Shown here: positions 1-10,238 of the stretch, piece by piece
Layout of the letters: every line of letters starts with the position of its first letter
How positions within the stretch are numbered: position 1 is the first letter of the stretch
Origin: Archangium primigenium
GTDB lineage: Bacteria > Myxococcota > Myxococcia > Myxococcales > Myxococcaceae
Direction of reading: 5' to 3'
Length of the DNA: 64,000 nt
NCBI RefSeq assembly: GCF_016904885.1
Contig: NZ_JADWYI010000001.1
Coordinates: forward strand, 7,559,224-7,623,223
Position numbers and translations under genes: made by a program
The notes under the pieces: generated by a model
The model's database searches: none
The model's input: only the letters and a program-made list of their open reading frames with translations
What the model was told of the DNA's origin: nothing

Positions 1-696
1 GATGAACTTGCCCTTGTCGGTGCCCTGCTTGCGCGGCTTGCGCGGCGCATCGTCGTCGTCGACGTCCTCCTCGACCACGGGCGCGCGACGCACGGGCGCG
101 CGCGGCGCGGCCTCGGCGGCGGGTGCCTTGGCCCGGGGCGTCTCGGCCTCCGCGCCCGGCGCGGGCGTGGCCGCCACGGGGGCGGGCGTCGGCGCGGGTG
201 CGGCGACCACGGGAGCGGGCGTCGGCGCGGGCGCCGCCACCACGGGGGCGGGCGTCGGAGCGGGCGCGGCGGCCTGGACACCGTGCTGCTTCATCACGGC
301 CAGCGTGTCCGGGTCGGCGGGGTCCGCCTCATACGCCTTGAGCAGATGGGTGCGGCCCGCATCGGCCTCACCCGTCTTGAGCTGCAGGGCGCCCACCATG
401 CGCAGCGTGGCGCGGTCGGACGGATAGGCCTGGAGGGCGCCGAGCGCCTCCTCCAGGGCTTTCTTGTCCTTGCCTTGCTCCTGGTACACGCGGGCGAGCA
501 GGAGGCGCGGGTCGGCGCGATTGGGGTGGGCTTTCACCCCTTTCTTGCAGACGACCATCGCCTCCATGAACCGCCCGGACGCCAAGTAGGCCTCGGCGAG
601 GGGTTTGTAGGCTTCAGAAGAAGGGTCGGACGCGAAGGCATGCTCCAGCTTCGCGAGCTCGGCCGGGCTCAACGTCTTCGAGGGGGAGTTGGACAT
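1..696 (-). CDS. TPR-repeat protein (C-terminal end beyond the window)
   Basis: The reading frame opens with ATG (MSNSPSKTLSPAELAKLEH) and runs off the left edge, leaving at least 232 residues. Residues about 20-130 show helical TPR patterning: A-Y-K-P-L-A-E-A-Y-L-A-S-G-R-F-M-E-A, then an L-L-L-A-R-V-Y-Q-E-Q-G-K repeat and a third with K-T-G-E-A-D-A-G. Residues about 142-175 are three copies of an APTPAPVVA-type linker, followed by a charged stretch with an E-E-D-V-D-D-D-D acidic run. TPR arrays are protein-protein scaffolds; in myxobacteria several serve motility or signalling, but nothing here identifies a partner. There is no signal peptide, so it is probably cytoplasmic. It is transcribed away from tRNA-Ala. 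The SD is weak (AAGG about 15 bases upstream). Confidence 0.8.
   Translation of the reverse strand, partial: MSNSPSKTLSPAELAKLEHAFASDPSSEAYKPLAEAYLASGRFMEAMVVCKKGVKAHPNRADPRLLLARVYQEQGKDKKALEEALGALQAYPSDRATLRMVGALQLKTGEADAGRTHLLKAYEADPADPDTLAVMKQHGVQAAAPAPTPAPVVAAPAPTPAPVVAAPAPTPAPVAATPAPGAEAETPRAKAPAAEAAPRAPVRRAPVVEEDVDDDDAPRKPRKQGTDKGKFI
174..272. repeat. Three tandem 33-bp repeats inside the TPR gene
   Basis: Three near-identical 33-base units (174-206, 207-239, 240-272) differ by a few substitutions. On the minus strand they encode an 11-residue Ala/Pro/Val linker (pattern A-P-A-P-T-P-A-P-V-V-A). Because the unit is a multiple of three, copy-number change would alter linker length without shifting the frame. 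Confidence 0.85.
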
Positions 697-779
697 TAAA
701 GGAGGTGCCTTGGAGGGGGTCTTATGACACCCCGAGTTGCCGCGCGTCAATCGCCCTGGAGGGTCCGAACATTCCCGCC

Positions 780-808
780 TTGACACCCAGGAATGGGTCC
801 TGTACATG
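780..808 (+). promoter_or_regulatory. Sigma-70-type promoter for tRNA-Ala
   Basis: A perfect -35 TTGACA (780-785) and a -10-like TACATG (803-808) are separated by 17 bases. The predicted start near 815 would give a leader of about 60 bases before the tRNA. Confidence 0.6.
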
Positions 809-874
809 CCCGTTCACCTTCTCGACGGCGGGAAACCGCAGCCGCCCAACGGCGTCGGGGAGCAGGAGTGTCAT

Positions 875-950
<76 letters not shown>

Positions 951-960
951 TGAAGTGAGA

Positions 961-991
961 GAGGCTCCACCGGAAACGGTGGGGCCTTTTT
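961..991 (+). terminator. Intrinsic terminator after tRNA-Ala
   Basis: A GC-rich stem (GGCTCCACCG / CGGTGGGGCC) closed by a GAAA loop is followed directly by TTTTT. It ends the tRNA transcript before the DUF2760 gene. Confidence 0.85.
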
Positions 992-1044
992 CATTTGCGC
1001 CATCCGTGAATTGAAAAGCGCACCGGGTCTGTTATCCGGGGCCG

Positions 1045-1656
1045 ATGACCGACCAGCCCTCGCTCTCGTTCTTCGCCCGTCTGTGGCTCGCCCTGGTGTG
1101 CTTCTGGCGGATCTGGCTCGACCGCTCGTTCGCCCAGGCGGTGCTGCCGGTGCGCCAGGCGGACATCGCGGGCCGCCTGCCGGCCGGGGCCCCCGTCGAG
1201 TCGGCGCCCGCGCCCGCCCCCGCTCCCGTGCCCGCCCCGGTCCCGCCGCCCGTGGTCGCCGTGCCGCCCGAGCGCGAGCACGCCTCGGCGCTGCAACTGC
1301 TGGCCATGCTCCAGCGCGAGGGCCGCCTCATCGACTTCCTCCAGGAGGACGTGGCGGCCTTCCCGGACGAGGACGTGGGCGCCGCGGCGCGCATCGTGCA
1401 CGAGGGGTGCCGCAAGCTCGTGCGGCAGTACTTCACCCTGGAGGCGGTGCTGCCCCAGGGCGAGGGGGAGCGGGTGCAGGTGCCCGCCGGGTTCGACGCC
1501 CAGCGCATCCGCCTGACGGGCAACGTGGCCGGCCAGCCTCCTTATAGTGGTGCCCTCAAGCACCACGGCTGGGTGGCCACCGCCCTCACCCTGCCCAGCC
1601 CCAGCCCGGCGATGGACCCCCGGGTGCTCGCGCCCGCCGAAGTCGAGCTGTCCTGA
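1045..1656 (+). CDS. DUF2760 domain protein, first gene of a chaperone cluster
   Basis: This 203-residue protein begins at ATG with an amphipathic or membrane-proximal N-terminus (F-F-A-R-L-W-L-A-L-V-C-F-W-R-I-W-L). A Pro/Ala linker covers about residues 50-75. The conserved DUF2760 region follows (about 80-195), with L-Q-L-L-A-M-L-Q-R-E-G-R-L-I-D-F-L, an E-D-V-A pattern and a terminal H-H-G-W segment. The family has no known biochemical role. The family assignment is from remembered motif patterns. It sits 36 bp upstream of two Hsp70-like genes on the same strand, with no terminator visible, so the three probably form one operon and this protein is a candidate co-factor or membrane tether for those chaperones. 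That function is inferred only from context. Confidence 0.8.
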   Translation: MTDQPSLSFFARLWLALVCFWRIWLDRSFAQAVLPVRQADIAGRLPAGAPVESAPAPAPAPVPAPVPPPVVAVPPEREHASALQLLAMLQREGRLIDFLQEDVAAFPDEDVGAAARIVHEGCRKLVRQYFTLEAVLPQGEGERVQVPAGFDAQRIRLTGNVAGQPPYSGALKHHGWVATALTLPSPSPAMDPRVLAPAEVELS

Positions 1657-1692
1657 CCGTTTTCCTTCCGACTCCTTCCTCACGGAGCCTCC

Positions 1693-3546
<1,854 letters not shown>

Positions 3547-3564
3547 AACCTCCCCCCAACGCCT

Positions 3565-6354
3565 ATGCACATCGTCGGCATCGACCTCGGAACCACCCAC
3601 TGCGCCGTCGCCTCGGTGGACCCCGCCCAGGGTCCCGGAGCCCCCTTGAGGGACTTCCCCGTGCCCCAATTGGTCCGGCAGGGCGAGGTGAGCGCGAGGC
3701 CCCTGCTGCCCTCGTGCATCTACGTGCCCGCCGGACATGAGCTCGCCGCCGGGGCCCTGACGCTGCCCTGGGGCGAGGGCGGCCCCCAGGTGGTGGGCGA
3801 GTTCGCCCGGTGGCAGGGCGCGCGGGTGCCCGGCCGGGTGGTGACGAGCGCCAAGAGCTGGCTGTGCCACCCGGGCGTGGATCGCTCGGCCCCCATCCTC
3901 CCCTGGGGCGCGCCCGCGGACGTGGCCAAGCTGTCCCCGGTGGAGGCCAGCGCCCTGTTGCTCGGGCACATCGCCCAGGCGTGGAACCATGCCCACCCGG
4001 CGCTGCCCCTGTCCCAGCAGGAGGTGGTCATCACCGTGCCCGCCTCCTTCGACGAGGCCGCGCGCGCCCTCACCGTGAGCGCCGCGCGCCGCGCCGGGCT
4101 GGAGAAGTTCACCCTCCTGGAGGAGCCCCAGGCCGCCTTCTACGACTACACCGCGCGCCACCGGGGCGCGCTGGCGCAGGCCCTGGAGTCCGTGCGCCTC
4201 GTGCTGGTGGTGGACGTGGGCGGCGGCACCACGGACTTCACGCTCGTGCACGCGGGCGTCACCCCCGAGGGCCCCATCCTGCGCCGGCTCGCGGTGGGCG
4301 AGCACCTCATGCTCGGCGGCGACAACATGGACGCCGCGCTCGCCCGGCGCCTGGAGGAGAAGCTCTTTCCCGAGGGCAACCGCCGCCTGTCCGCCACCCA
4401 GTGGACCCAGGCGCTCCAGGCCGCCCGCACCGCCAAGGAGGCCCTGCTCGGCACCACCCCGCCCGAGCGCCACGGCGTGTCGCTCGTGGCCGAGGGCAGC
4501 CGCCTGCTCGGGGGCTCCCTGTCCACGGAGCTCACGCGCGAGGAGGCCGAGGCGCTCGTGCTCGAGGGCTTCTTCCCCCTGGCCGGCGCCCAGGAGCGGC
4601 CCCGGCGCGCCTCACGCATGGCCCTGCAGGAATTGGGGCTGCCGTACGCGCAGGACGCCGCCATCACCCGGCACCTGGCCGCCTTCCTCGCCCAGCACGC
4701 CGCCGCGGGTTTCGCCGCCCTGGGGGAGCCCGCGCCGCGCGAGGGCGCCCTGCCCCGGCCGGATGCCCTCCTGCTCAACGGCGGCGTCTTCAACTCGCCC
4801 CGGCTCGCCGAGCGGCTGGTGGAGGCGGTGAGCGCCTGGTGGCCGGACGCCCCACGCATCGCGCTGCTCAAACACGAGTCCCTGGAGCTCGCCGTGGCCC
4901 GGGGCGCGGCCTACTACGGCCTGGTGCGGCGCGGCCATGGCCTGCGCATCGGGGGCGGCGCGGCCCGCGCGTACTACGTGGCCCTGCAGCGCGCGGCGGA
5001 CAGCACCGAGCAGCCCGTGCTGTGCCTCGTGCCCCGCGGCTTCGAGGAGGGCAACCACGCGGACATCGGCGAGCGCTCGTTCTCGCTCACGCTCGGGCGG
5101 CCCGTGCAGTTCACCCTCTACTCCACCACGAGCGATCGCATCGACAAGCCGGGCGACGTGGTGACGCTGACCGAAGCGCTCCAGGACGAGCTCAAGCCCC
5201 TGCCGCCCATCCACACGGTGCTCAAGGGCGCCACGGCGAAGACGGCCGAGGTGCCCGTGCACCTGCGCGCGGGGCTCACGGAGATCGGCACGCTGGAGCT
5301 GTTCGCCGTGTCCAACGTGGCCGACGAGCGCTGGCGCCTGGAGTTCGAGCTGCGCGGCACCGGCGGCGAGCGCGAGCTCACCGTCACCGAGTCCATGCCC
5401 GCGCGCTTCGCCGAGGCCAAGGACAACGTCGAGCGGCTCTACGGCAACAAGCCCCTGCCCATCGGGCCCAAGGACGTGAAGCAGCTCTCGCGCACGCTCG
5501 AGAAGGTGCTCGGCCCGCGCGACACCTGGCGCGTGCCCGTGCTGCGCGAGCTGTGGAGCTCCCTGTTCGCCGGCGCCTCCAAGCGCCGCCGCTCCGCGGA
5601 TCACGAGCGCGTCTTCTACAGCCTCGCGGGCTACACCCTGCGGCCCGGCTTCGGCTACCCGTTGGATCACTGGCGCGCCGAGCAGAGCTTCTCCCTCTTC
5701 GAGCCGCTCGTGCAGCACCACACGGAGAAGGCCGTGTGGGTGGAGTTCTGGGTGATGTGGCGGCGCGTGTCCGGCGGCCTGAGCGAGGCGCAGCAGCGCA
5801 AGCTCCACGACTACCTCAAGCCCCACCTGGCCCGGCGCATCCCGCTCACGCCCCCCGCCGCCGCGGGCAAGCTCAAGGGCATTCAACCCGAGGGCCTGGA
5901 CGAGATGGTGCGCACGGCGGCATCGCTTGAGCACCTGGAGGCCGCGGACAAGGCGGAGCTCGGCGAGTGGATGGCGGCGCGGCTGCGCGAGGAGAACAAG
6001 AGCGGCGGCCCCTGGCCGTGGGCGCTCGGACGGCTCGGCGCGCGCGTGCCCCTCTACGGCAGCGGCCACAAGGTCGTGGACGTGACCGTGGCGGAGGCGT
6101 GGCTCACCCTGCTCCTGGAGCTGGGGCTGTCGCGCATCGACGGGGCGCCGTTCGCGGCCGCCCAGCTCGCGCGGCTCACGGGCGACCGGATGCGCGATCT
6201 GAGCCCCGAGCTGCGCGAGCGCACGGCCCAGGCGCTGCGCGCGGCCAAGGCCGCGGACACCTGGGTGCGCATGGTGACGGAAGTGGTGGCGCTGGAGGCC
6301 GCGGACGAGGCGCGAGCCCTGGGCGATACGCTGCCCGCGGGCCTGCGCCTGTAG
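3565..6354 (+). CDS. Hsp70-family chaperone-like ATPase with long C-terminal extension
   Basis: This 929-residue protein is a tandem paralogue of the preceding gene. The ATPase half repeats the same signatures (I-D-L-G-T-T-H-C-A, V-V-D-V-G-G-G-T-T-D-F, L-N-G-G-V-F) and the same W-L-C-H-P-G-V-D-R / L-P-W-G-A-P insertion. After about residue 600 it continues with about 330 helix-rich residues (R-E-L-W-S-S-L-F, R-P-G-F-G-Y-P-L-D, E-F-W-V-M-W-R-R-V-S-G-G) that resemble the domain I recall as DUF3731, which replaces the usual lid. It is more than 280 residues longer than DnaK. Ordinary J-protein or GrpE partners are not encoded nearby. No terminator is visible before the convergent gene 12 bp away. 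Confidence 0.88.
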   Translation: MHIVGIDLGTTHCAVASVDPAQGPGAPLRDFPVPQLVRQGEVSARPLLPSCIYVPAGHELAAGALTLPWGEGGPQVVGEFARWQGARVPGRVVTSAKSWLCHPGVDRSAPILPWGAPADVAKLSPVEASALLLGHIAQAWNHAHPALPLSQQEVVITVPASFDEAARALTVSAARRAGLEKFTLLEEPQAAFYDYTARHRGALAQALESVRLVLVVDVGGGTTDFTLVHAGVTPEGPILRRLAVGEHLMLGGDNMDAALARRLEEKLFPEGNRRLSATQWTQALQAARTAKEALLGTTPPERHGVSLVAEGSRLLGGSLSTELTREEAEALVLEGFFPLAGAQERPRRASRMALQELGLPYAQDAAITRHLAAFLAQHAAAGFAALGEPAPREGALPRPDALLLNGGVFNSPRLAERLVEAVSAWWPDAPRIALLKHESLELAVARGAAYYGLVRRGHGLRIGGGAARAYYVALQRAADSTEQPVLCLVPRGFEEGNHADIGERSFSLTLGRPVQFTLYSTTSDRIDKPGDVVTLTEALQDELKPLPPIHTVLKGATAKTAEVPVHLRAGLTEIGTLELFAVSNVADERWRLEFELRGTGGERELTVTESMPARFAEAKDNVERLYGNKPLPIGPKDVKQLSRTLEKVLGPRDTWRVPVLRELWSSLFAGASKRRRSADHERVFYSLAGYTLRPGFGYPLDHWRAEQSFSLFEPLVQHHTEKAVWVEFWVMWRRVSGGLSEAQQRKLHDYLKPHLARRIPLTPPAAAGKLKGIQPEGLDEMVRTAASLEHLEAADKAELGEWMAARLREENKSGGPWPWALGRLGARVPLYGSGHKVVDVTVAEAWLTLLLELGLSRIDGAPFAAAQLARLTGDRMRDLSPELRERTAQALRAAKAADTWVRMVTEVVALEAADEARALGDTLPAGLRL

Positions 6355-6366
6355 TCGCGAGGGCGA

Positions 6367-6759
6367 TCAGCCCTGGGAGGCGCGGGCGAGGGGCGGCGCG
6401 CTCTCGTCCCGGGCGGCGGCGGCCGGGGCCGGCACCACCTGGAGGTTGGCCACGGAGGGCTGCGCCTCCACGCCCACCAGCGTGTTCTCCTCGGCCTTCT
6501 CCTTGGGCTTGCCCGCGCCCGAGCGGCACGTGCGGCACCAGGGCTGGTTGCGGATGGCCCCGTCCGCCATCTTGCGCAAGCCGAACTGCGCGAGCGGCTT
6601 GAGCGTGCGGCACTTGAGGCACATCAGCGAGATGAGGACCTCGTGCCCCTCGGCGTCGAAGATGGCGGACTTGCGACGCTTGCGCGGCTGCCCCGCCTCA
6701 CGCGCCTTGGATTCCTTGGCGGCCGGCGGCGGCATCATCGGGGTCACTTTGTAGAGCAT
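6367..6759 (-). CDS. Small zinc-ribbon-like protein, function unknown
   Basis: This 130-residue protein has an ATG start preceded by GGGAG. A Lys/Arg-rich N-terminus precedes two Cys pairs, M-C-L-K-C-R (about residues 47-51) and P-W-C-R-T-C-R (about 74-78), spaced about 23 residues apart, a pattern expected for one structural zinc. The last 50 residues are Ala/Pro-rich and probably disordered. The family is not one I recognise. The basic, zinc-ribbon composition would fit nucleic-acid or ribosome contact, but that is a guess. It is convergent with the Hsp70 pair and stands alone, with 230 bp of non-coding DNA upstream in which I see no clear promoter. Confidence 0.7.
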   Translation of the reverse strand: MLYKVTPMMPPPAAKESKAREAGQPRKRRKSAIFDAEGHEVLISLMCLKCRTLKPLAQFGLRKMADGAIRNQPWCRTCRSGAGKPKEKAEENTLVGVEAQPSVANLQVVPAPAAAARDESAPPLARASQG

Positions 6760-6989
6760 TTCGTTCTCCCAGCCCGGCGGACCTCGAGCGCTGCCTTGTG
6801 CAGGCAGTCCGGCTCACGTCGCGCCCTCACTAGACTAAGGAGGAAATGGGTCGTTGAAAACTGATCCCAAGCCGATTTTTCGGCCCGCGCGGCGATCCGT
6901 CGAGATCTCGGCCACTTGCGTGGGCTCGCTGGATGCGCGCCCTCCGCGAGGCCCAGGATGGGGCCCGCGGAGGGCGCGCGCCACTTCTC

Positions 6990-8813
6990 TCACGGCCGTT
7001 CGTTGCGATCACGCGCGGCACACGGGCCGCCCACGTCCACGTAGCTGATGCGGCCTGTAGCGGGCGCCGCCACGGGCTTGCCCTGGCGCTGCCACCAGGT
7101 GGCCACGGCGTCGCGCAGGGTCAACTCCCGGCCCACCCCCAGGTCGATCCGCTCGGCGGGCACCTGGGACAGCACCGTCCCCAGACCTCCCGCGCCCCGG
7201 GCGAGGAAGTCCGGCAGCACCACCCGGTACAGGCGCTTGGGCTCCAGGGGCCGGCCGTTGGGCAGCGTCACGTCCCGCAGCCGCTCGGGGCCCGTGCAGC
7301 GCGCCAGCTTCACCTTGAGGCCAGACACCTGGAAGACGCTGTTGCCTCCGCCGTAGGCGGCCCCGAGCAGACGCCGCAGCTCCTCGCCGGTGAGCGTGAC
7401 GATGGCCACGGTGTTGTCGAAGGGCAACACCTCGTAGACGTCGCCGTAGGTCAGCGGCCCCGCCCGGAGGTTGGCGCGCAGGCCGCCCGCGTTGAGCAGC
7501 GCCACGTCCGCCTTCTCCATCTCCCGGAGCGCGTCGGTGAGCACGTCGCCCAGGGCGCTCTCGCCCTCGTAGTCACGGCCCAGCGGCGCGGCCACGGTGA
7601 CGCCCAGGGGGCGGCGCTGCTCGGCGTCCACCCGCGCGAGCACGGGCGCCACGATCGCCTCCACCGCCGGGTCCGCCACCACCGGTCCGCCGAGGAAGGT
7701 GGGCGGCCCGAATTTCGCGTCCGCCCCCAGCCCCTTGAGCTTGCGCGCATCACACGTGCCGCTCGTCTCCTCCACCCGGGCGCACACGGGCACGGCGGCC
7801 TGGAGCCGGGTGCGCTCGGGCAGCAGCGCGTGGCTCACCGGATCCACGAAGAGCTCCACCACCCCGAAGGAGCGGCCCTGCCCCGAGGTGGACAGCACCG
7901 GCACGTCCCCGAAGAAGTGGCCCATGGGCTGGTGCGTGTGGCCCGCGAAGACGGCGGCGAGCGTGCCCGGCGGCAGGGCCTCGACCAGGGCGTAGATTTC
8001 CCCGTCCGCCCGATCGCAGCTCGAGGTGTCGCGGGGGTTGGACAGGTCCGCGCACTTGCCCCCGGCGTGCGCGACCCCCACCACCACCTCGGCCCCCTGC
8101 TCCCGCAGGCGCTTGACCGCATCCAGCGTGGCGGGCAGCAGCGGCTCGAAGCGCAGCGCGGACACGTGGGCGGGGTTGCCGATGCGCGCGGTGGACGGCG
8201 TGGTGAGCCCCACCAGCCCCACCTTCACCCCCTTCACCGTCACCAGCCGCGTGCCATCATTGCCGAGCCAGGCCGGCGGCTGGCCCGTGGCGGCGTCCCG
8301 CACGTTCGCGCTGAGCAGGGGGAAGCGCGCCTGCTGGATGCGCGCGGTGAGCGCGCCCACGGGATCCTCCCCCGGCCCGGGCACCGCCCGAGGGCCCACC
8401 GGGCCATAGTCGAACTCGTGGTTGCCGAGCGCCGCGGCGGTGTAGCCCAGGTGGTTGTAGACATCGACGACGACGGCGCCCTCGGTCATGTTGGAGGCGA
8501 GCGTGCCCTGGAAGAGGTCTCCCGCGTCCAGCAGCAGCACGCCGCCCGGGTTGTCCGCGCGCAGCCGGGCCACGTAGCCCGCGAACGCGGCCGCGCCCCC
8601 CTCCTCCACCGTGGCGCCGCCGGGCAGCACCGTGGTGTGGGGCATCAACCAGCCATGCAGATCATTCGTCCCCACCAGGGTGAGCCGCACGGGCTCGGCG
8701 GGAGGCGCGGCGGCCTGGGCGGCGCGAGGCGCGGGGACGGGAGCGGGGGGATGGGCACACCCGGCGGCCACGAGGGCCGCGCAGGCGAACAAGACACGAC
8801 GAGAGGAGCGCAT
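6990..8813 (-). CDS. Secreted lipoprotein 5'-nucleotidase / metallophosphatase
   Basis: From the ATG at 8813 this is a 607-residue protein with a lipoprotein signal (R-R-V-L-F-A-C-A-A-L-V-A-A-G-C, Cys about residue 19). A longer TTG start at 8852 would spoil the signal. The metallophosphatase domain shows the metal ligands in order: G-T-N-D-L-H-G, D-A-G-D-L-F-Q-G, L-G-N-H-E-F-D-Y-G, V-A-H-A-G-G and A-G-H-T-H. The C-terminal 5'-nucleotidase domain has N-A-G-G-L-R-A-N-L and P-F-D-N-T-V. The family hydrolyses nucleotides and UDP-sugars outside the cytoplasm. It lies 45 bp downstream of the phytase-like gene, suggesting a phosphate-scavenging operon. A second member of this family lies at 39885-41522. 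Confidence 0.9.
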   Translation of the reverse strand: MRSSRRVLFACAALVAAGCAHPPAPVPAPRAAQAAAPPAEPVRLTLVGTNDLHGWLMPHTTVLPGGATVEEGGAAAFAGYVARLRADNPGGVLLLDAGDLFQGTLASNMTEGAVVVDVYNHLGYTAAALGNHEFDYGPVGPRAVPGPGEDPVGALTARIQQARFPLLSANVRDAATGQPPAWLGNDGTRLVTVKGVKVGLVGLTTPSTARIGNPAHVSALRFEPLLPATLDAVKRLREQGAEVVVGVAHAGGKCADLSNPRDTSSCDRADGEIYALVEALPPGTLAAVFAGHTHQPMGHFFGDVPVLSTSGQGRSFGVVELFVDPVSHALLPERTRLQAAVPVCARVEETSGTCDARKLKGLGADAKFGPPTFLGGPVVADPAVEAIVAPVLARVDAEQRRPLGVTVAAPLGRDYEGESALGDVLTDALREMEKADVALLNAGGLRANLRAGPLTYGDVYEVLPFDNTVAIVTLTGEELRRLLGAAYGGGNSVFQVSGLKVKLARCTGPERLRDVTLPNGRPLEPKRLYRVVLPDFLARGAGGLGTVLSQVPAERIDLGVGRELTLRDAVATWWQRQGKPVAAPATGRISYVDVGGPCAARDRNERP

Positions 8814-8858
8814 GAGGGCGCGGAGTTGAGCCCAGGCCCTCCTCCCTGGCAACCCGGC

Positions 8859-10133
8859 TCAGTCCCGGGCGCGCCGACGCGAGAGCACCACCGCGCCCGC
8901 CAGCACGAGCAGGACGGTGCCGGGCAGGGACGTGGAGGAGCAGCCGCACCCGCCCTCACCCGGCACGGTGCCGATGCCGCCGCCCGGCGTGCCGCCCGTG
9001 CTGGGCCCCGGGCCCGCGTCCGTGCCGCCGTCCAGCGGGGTGCCTCCGTCCGTGGGAGACGGGCCGCCCGTGTCCACCACCAGTGAACCGCCAAAGCCCC
9101 GGGCGAGCGTGGACCAGTCCACGAGCTTGAAGTTCTCGCTGCCCCCGGTGTCCCGGCCGTCGTGCACCGCCACCATGCCCAGCGGGAAGAGCGAGCCCAG
9201 CGCGCGGTTGGACACGGCGACGTGGCGCGGGTTGTCCACCGCGTCGATGCCCGCGTCCGCGATGACATTGAAGCGGCCCCGGTAGGTGTTCTGGGTGGGG
9301 CTCGCGCCGTTCGCCCGGTCGTAGAGGCGCACCGTGTTGTCCCCACCGCTGACCGCCAGGAGGTAGCCCCGGTCATTGGACGCCATGTAGAGCGCCACGC
9401 CGCCCAGGGGCGCCGTGAGCCCCGAGTTGCCGGAGACATCCACCTGCACGCGCTCCGCGTTGGCCGTGGGGTCGGCGCGGTAGCGCCAGATGCCCACGTT
9501 CTGCTGGGCGACGTAGAGCGCGCCCAGGGCGTCGTCCACGGCCAGACCCACCACCGGGCCGCCCACCTCGAAGGAGCGCACCGGATCGGCGTTGGTGCCT
9601 CCGTCCGTCTGGGAGATCAGCTCGAACTGGGCCACCGTCCCCGTGTCGCTGCCGGCGAAGGCGAAGTAGCGCCCATCGGGGCTCGCGTACACGGCCACGG
9701 AGGTGGGCGTGAAGCCCGTGCCCACGACGGAGCCCCGGCGCACCAGCGTGAGGGCCGAGGGGTCCATCGCGAAGGCCTCGAGGCCCACGGACACGTTGGC
9801 CGCCACGATGAGGGACTCCCGCTGCCCGTCCTCCCGGGGGAAGTTGTCCTGCACGTCCACGCCCGCGTACGAGCCCGCCACGAGCACCGAGCGCGCCGCG
9901 CCGTTGAGCTCGTAGGGCAAGAGGCCCGCCTGCCGGTCCGCCACGAGCAGCAGGCTCCGAGCGGGCGTCGTGGGGTGGACCCAGAGCGCCGCGCCCTGGA
10001 TGGAGGAGCCCGAGCCGAGCGTCGACCGCGTCTCCACCAGCGGAACCACCTGCACGGGCGTGTCGGTCTGCTGCGCGAGCACCGGCCCACCGGAGAGAAG
10101 AACAGCCAGCGTCAGCAACGAGGGGGAACGCAT
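8859..10133 (-). CDS. Secreted phytase-like beta-propeller with MYXO-CTERM anchor
   Basis: The 424-residue protein starts at ATG 10133 behind a clear GGAGGT. A Sec signal peptide (M-R-S-P-S-L-L-T-L-A-V-L-L-S-G-G, A-Q-Q cleavage) is followed by a beta-propeller phytase-type region beginning G-A-A-L-W-V-H-P-T-T-P-A-R-S, close to the D-D-P-A-I-W-V-H-P signature of 3-phytases, and L-P-Y-E-L-N-G. Residues about 345-395 are a Thr/Asp/Gly-rich linker. The end is a MYXO-CTERM tail: G-G-C-G-C-S-S, a hydrophobic helix, then R-R-R-A-R-D. The tail marks delivery to the outer surface in myxobacteria. The expected reaction is release of phosphate from phytate, but the first Asp of the signature is changed, so activity is uncertain. 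Confidence 0.85.
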   Translation of the reverse strand: MRSPSLLTLAVLLSGGPVLAQQTDTPVQVVPLVETRSTLGSGSSIQGAALWVHPTTPARSLLLVADRQAGLLPYELNGAARSVLVAGSYAGVDVQDNFPREDGQRESLIVAANVSVGLEAFAMDPSALTLVRRGSVVGTGFTPTSVAVYASPDGRYFAFAGSDTGTVAQFELISQTDGGTNADPVRSFEVGGPVVGLAVDDALGALYVAQQNVGIWRYRADPTANAERVQVDVSGNSGLTAPLGGVALYMASNDRGYLLAVSGGDNTVRLYDRANGASPTQNTYRGRFNVIADAGIDAVDNPRHVAVSNRALGSLFPLGMVAVHDGRDTGGSENFKLVDWSTLARGFGGSLVVDTGGPSPTDGGTPLDGGTDAGPGPSTGGTPGGGIGTVPGEGGCGCSSTSLPGTVLLVLAGAVVLSRRRARD

Positions 10134-10238
10134 CCACACACCTCCAGGAAACACAGGGGGACAAACGAGATGACACAGGGTGATGAGGCAGATCCCGCGC
10201 CCGCGCAAGTGTTCAGCGCTCTCCGTTTCCGCTGGTCA

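Noticed and set aside
6854-7048. Small ORF with TTG behind AAGGAGG
   Set aside because: The Shine-Dalgarno-like site is good, but the codon use is atypical and the ORF runs antisense into the nucleotidase 3' end.
10159-10176. Pho-box-like repeat upstream of the phytase-like gene
   Set aside because: Only loose half-sites with the wrong 12-base period; not convincing by eye.
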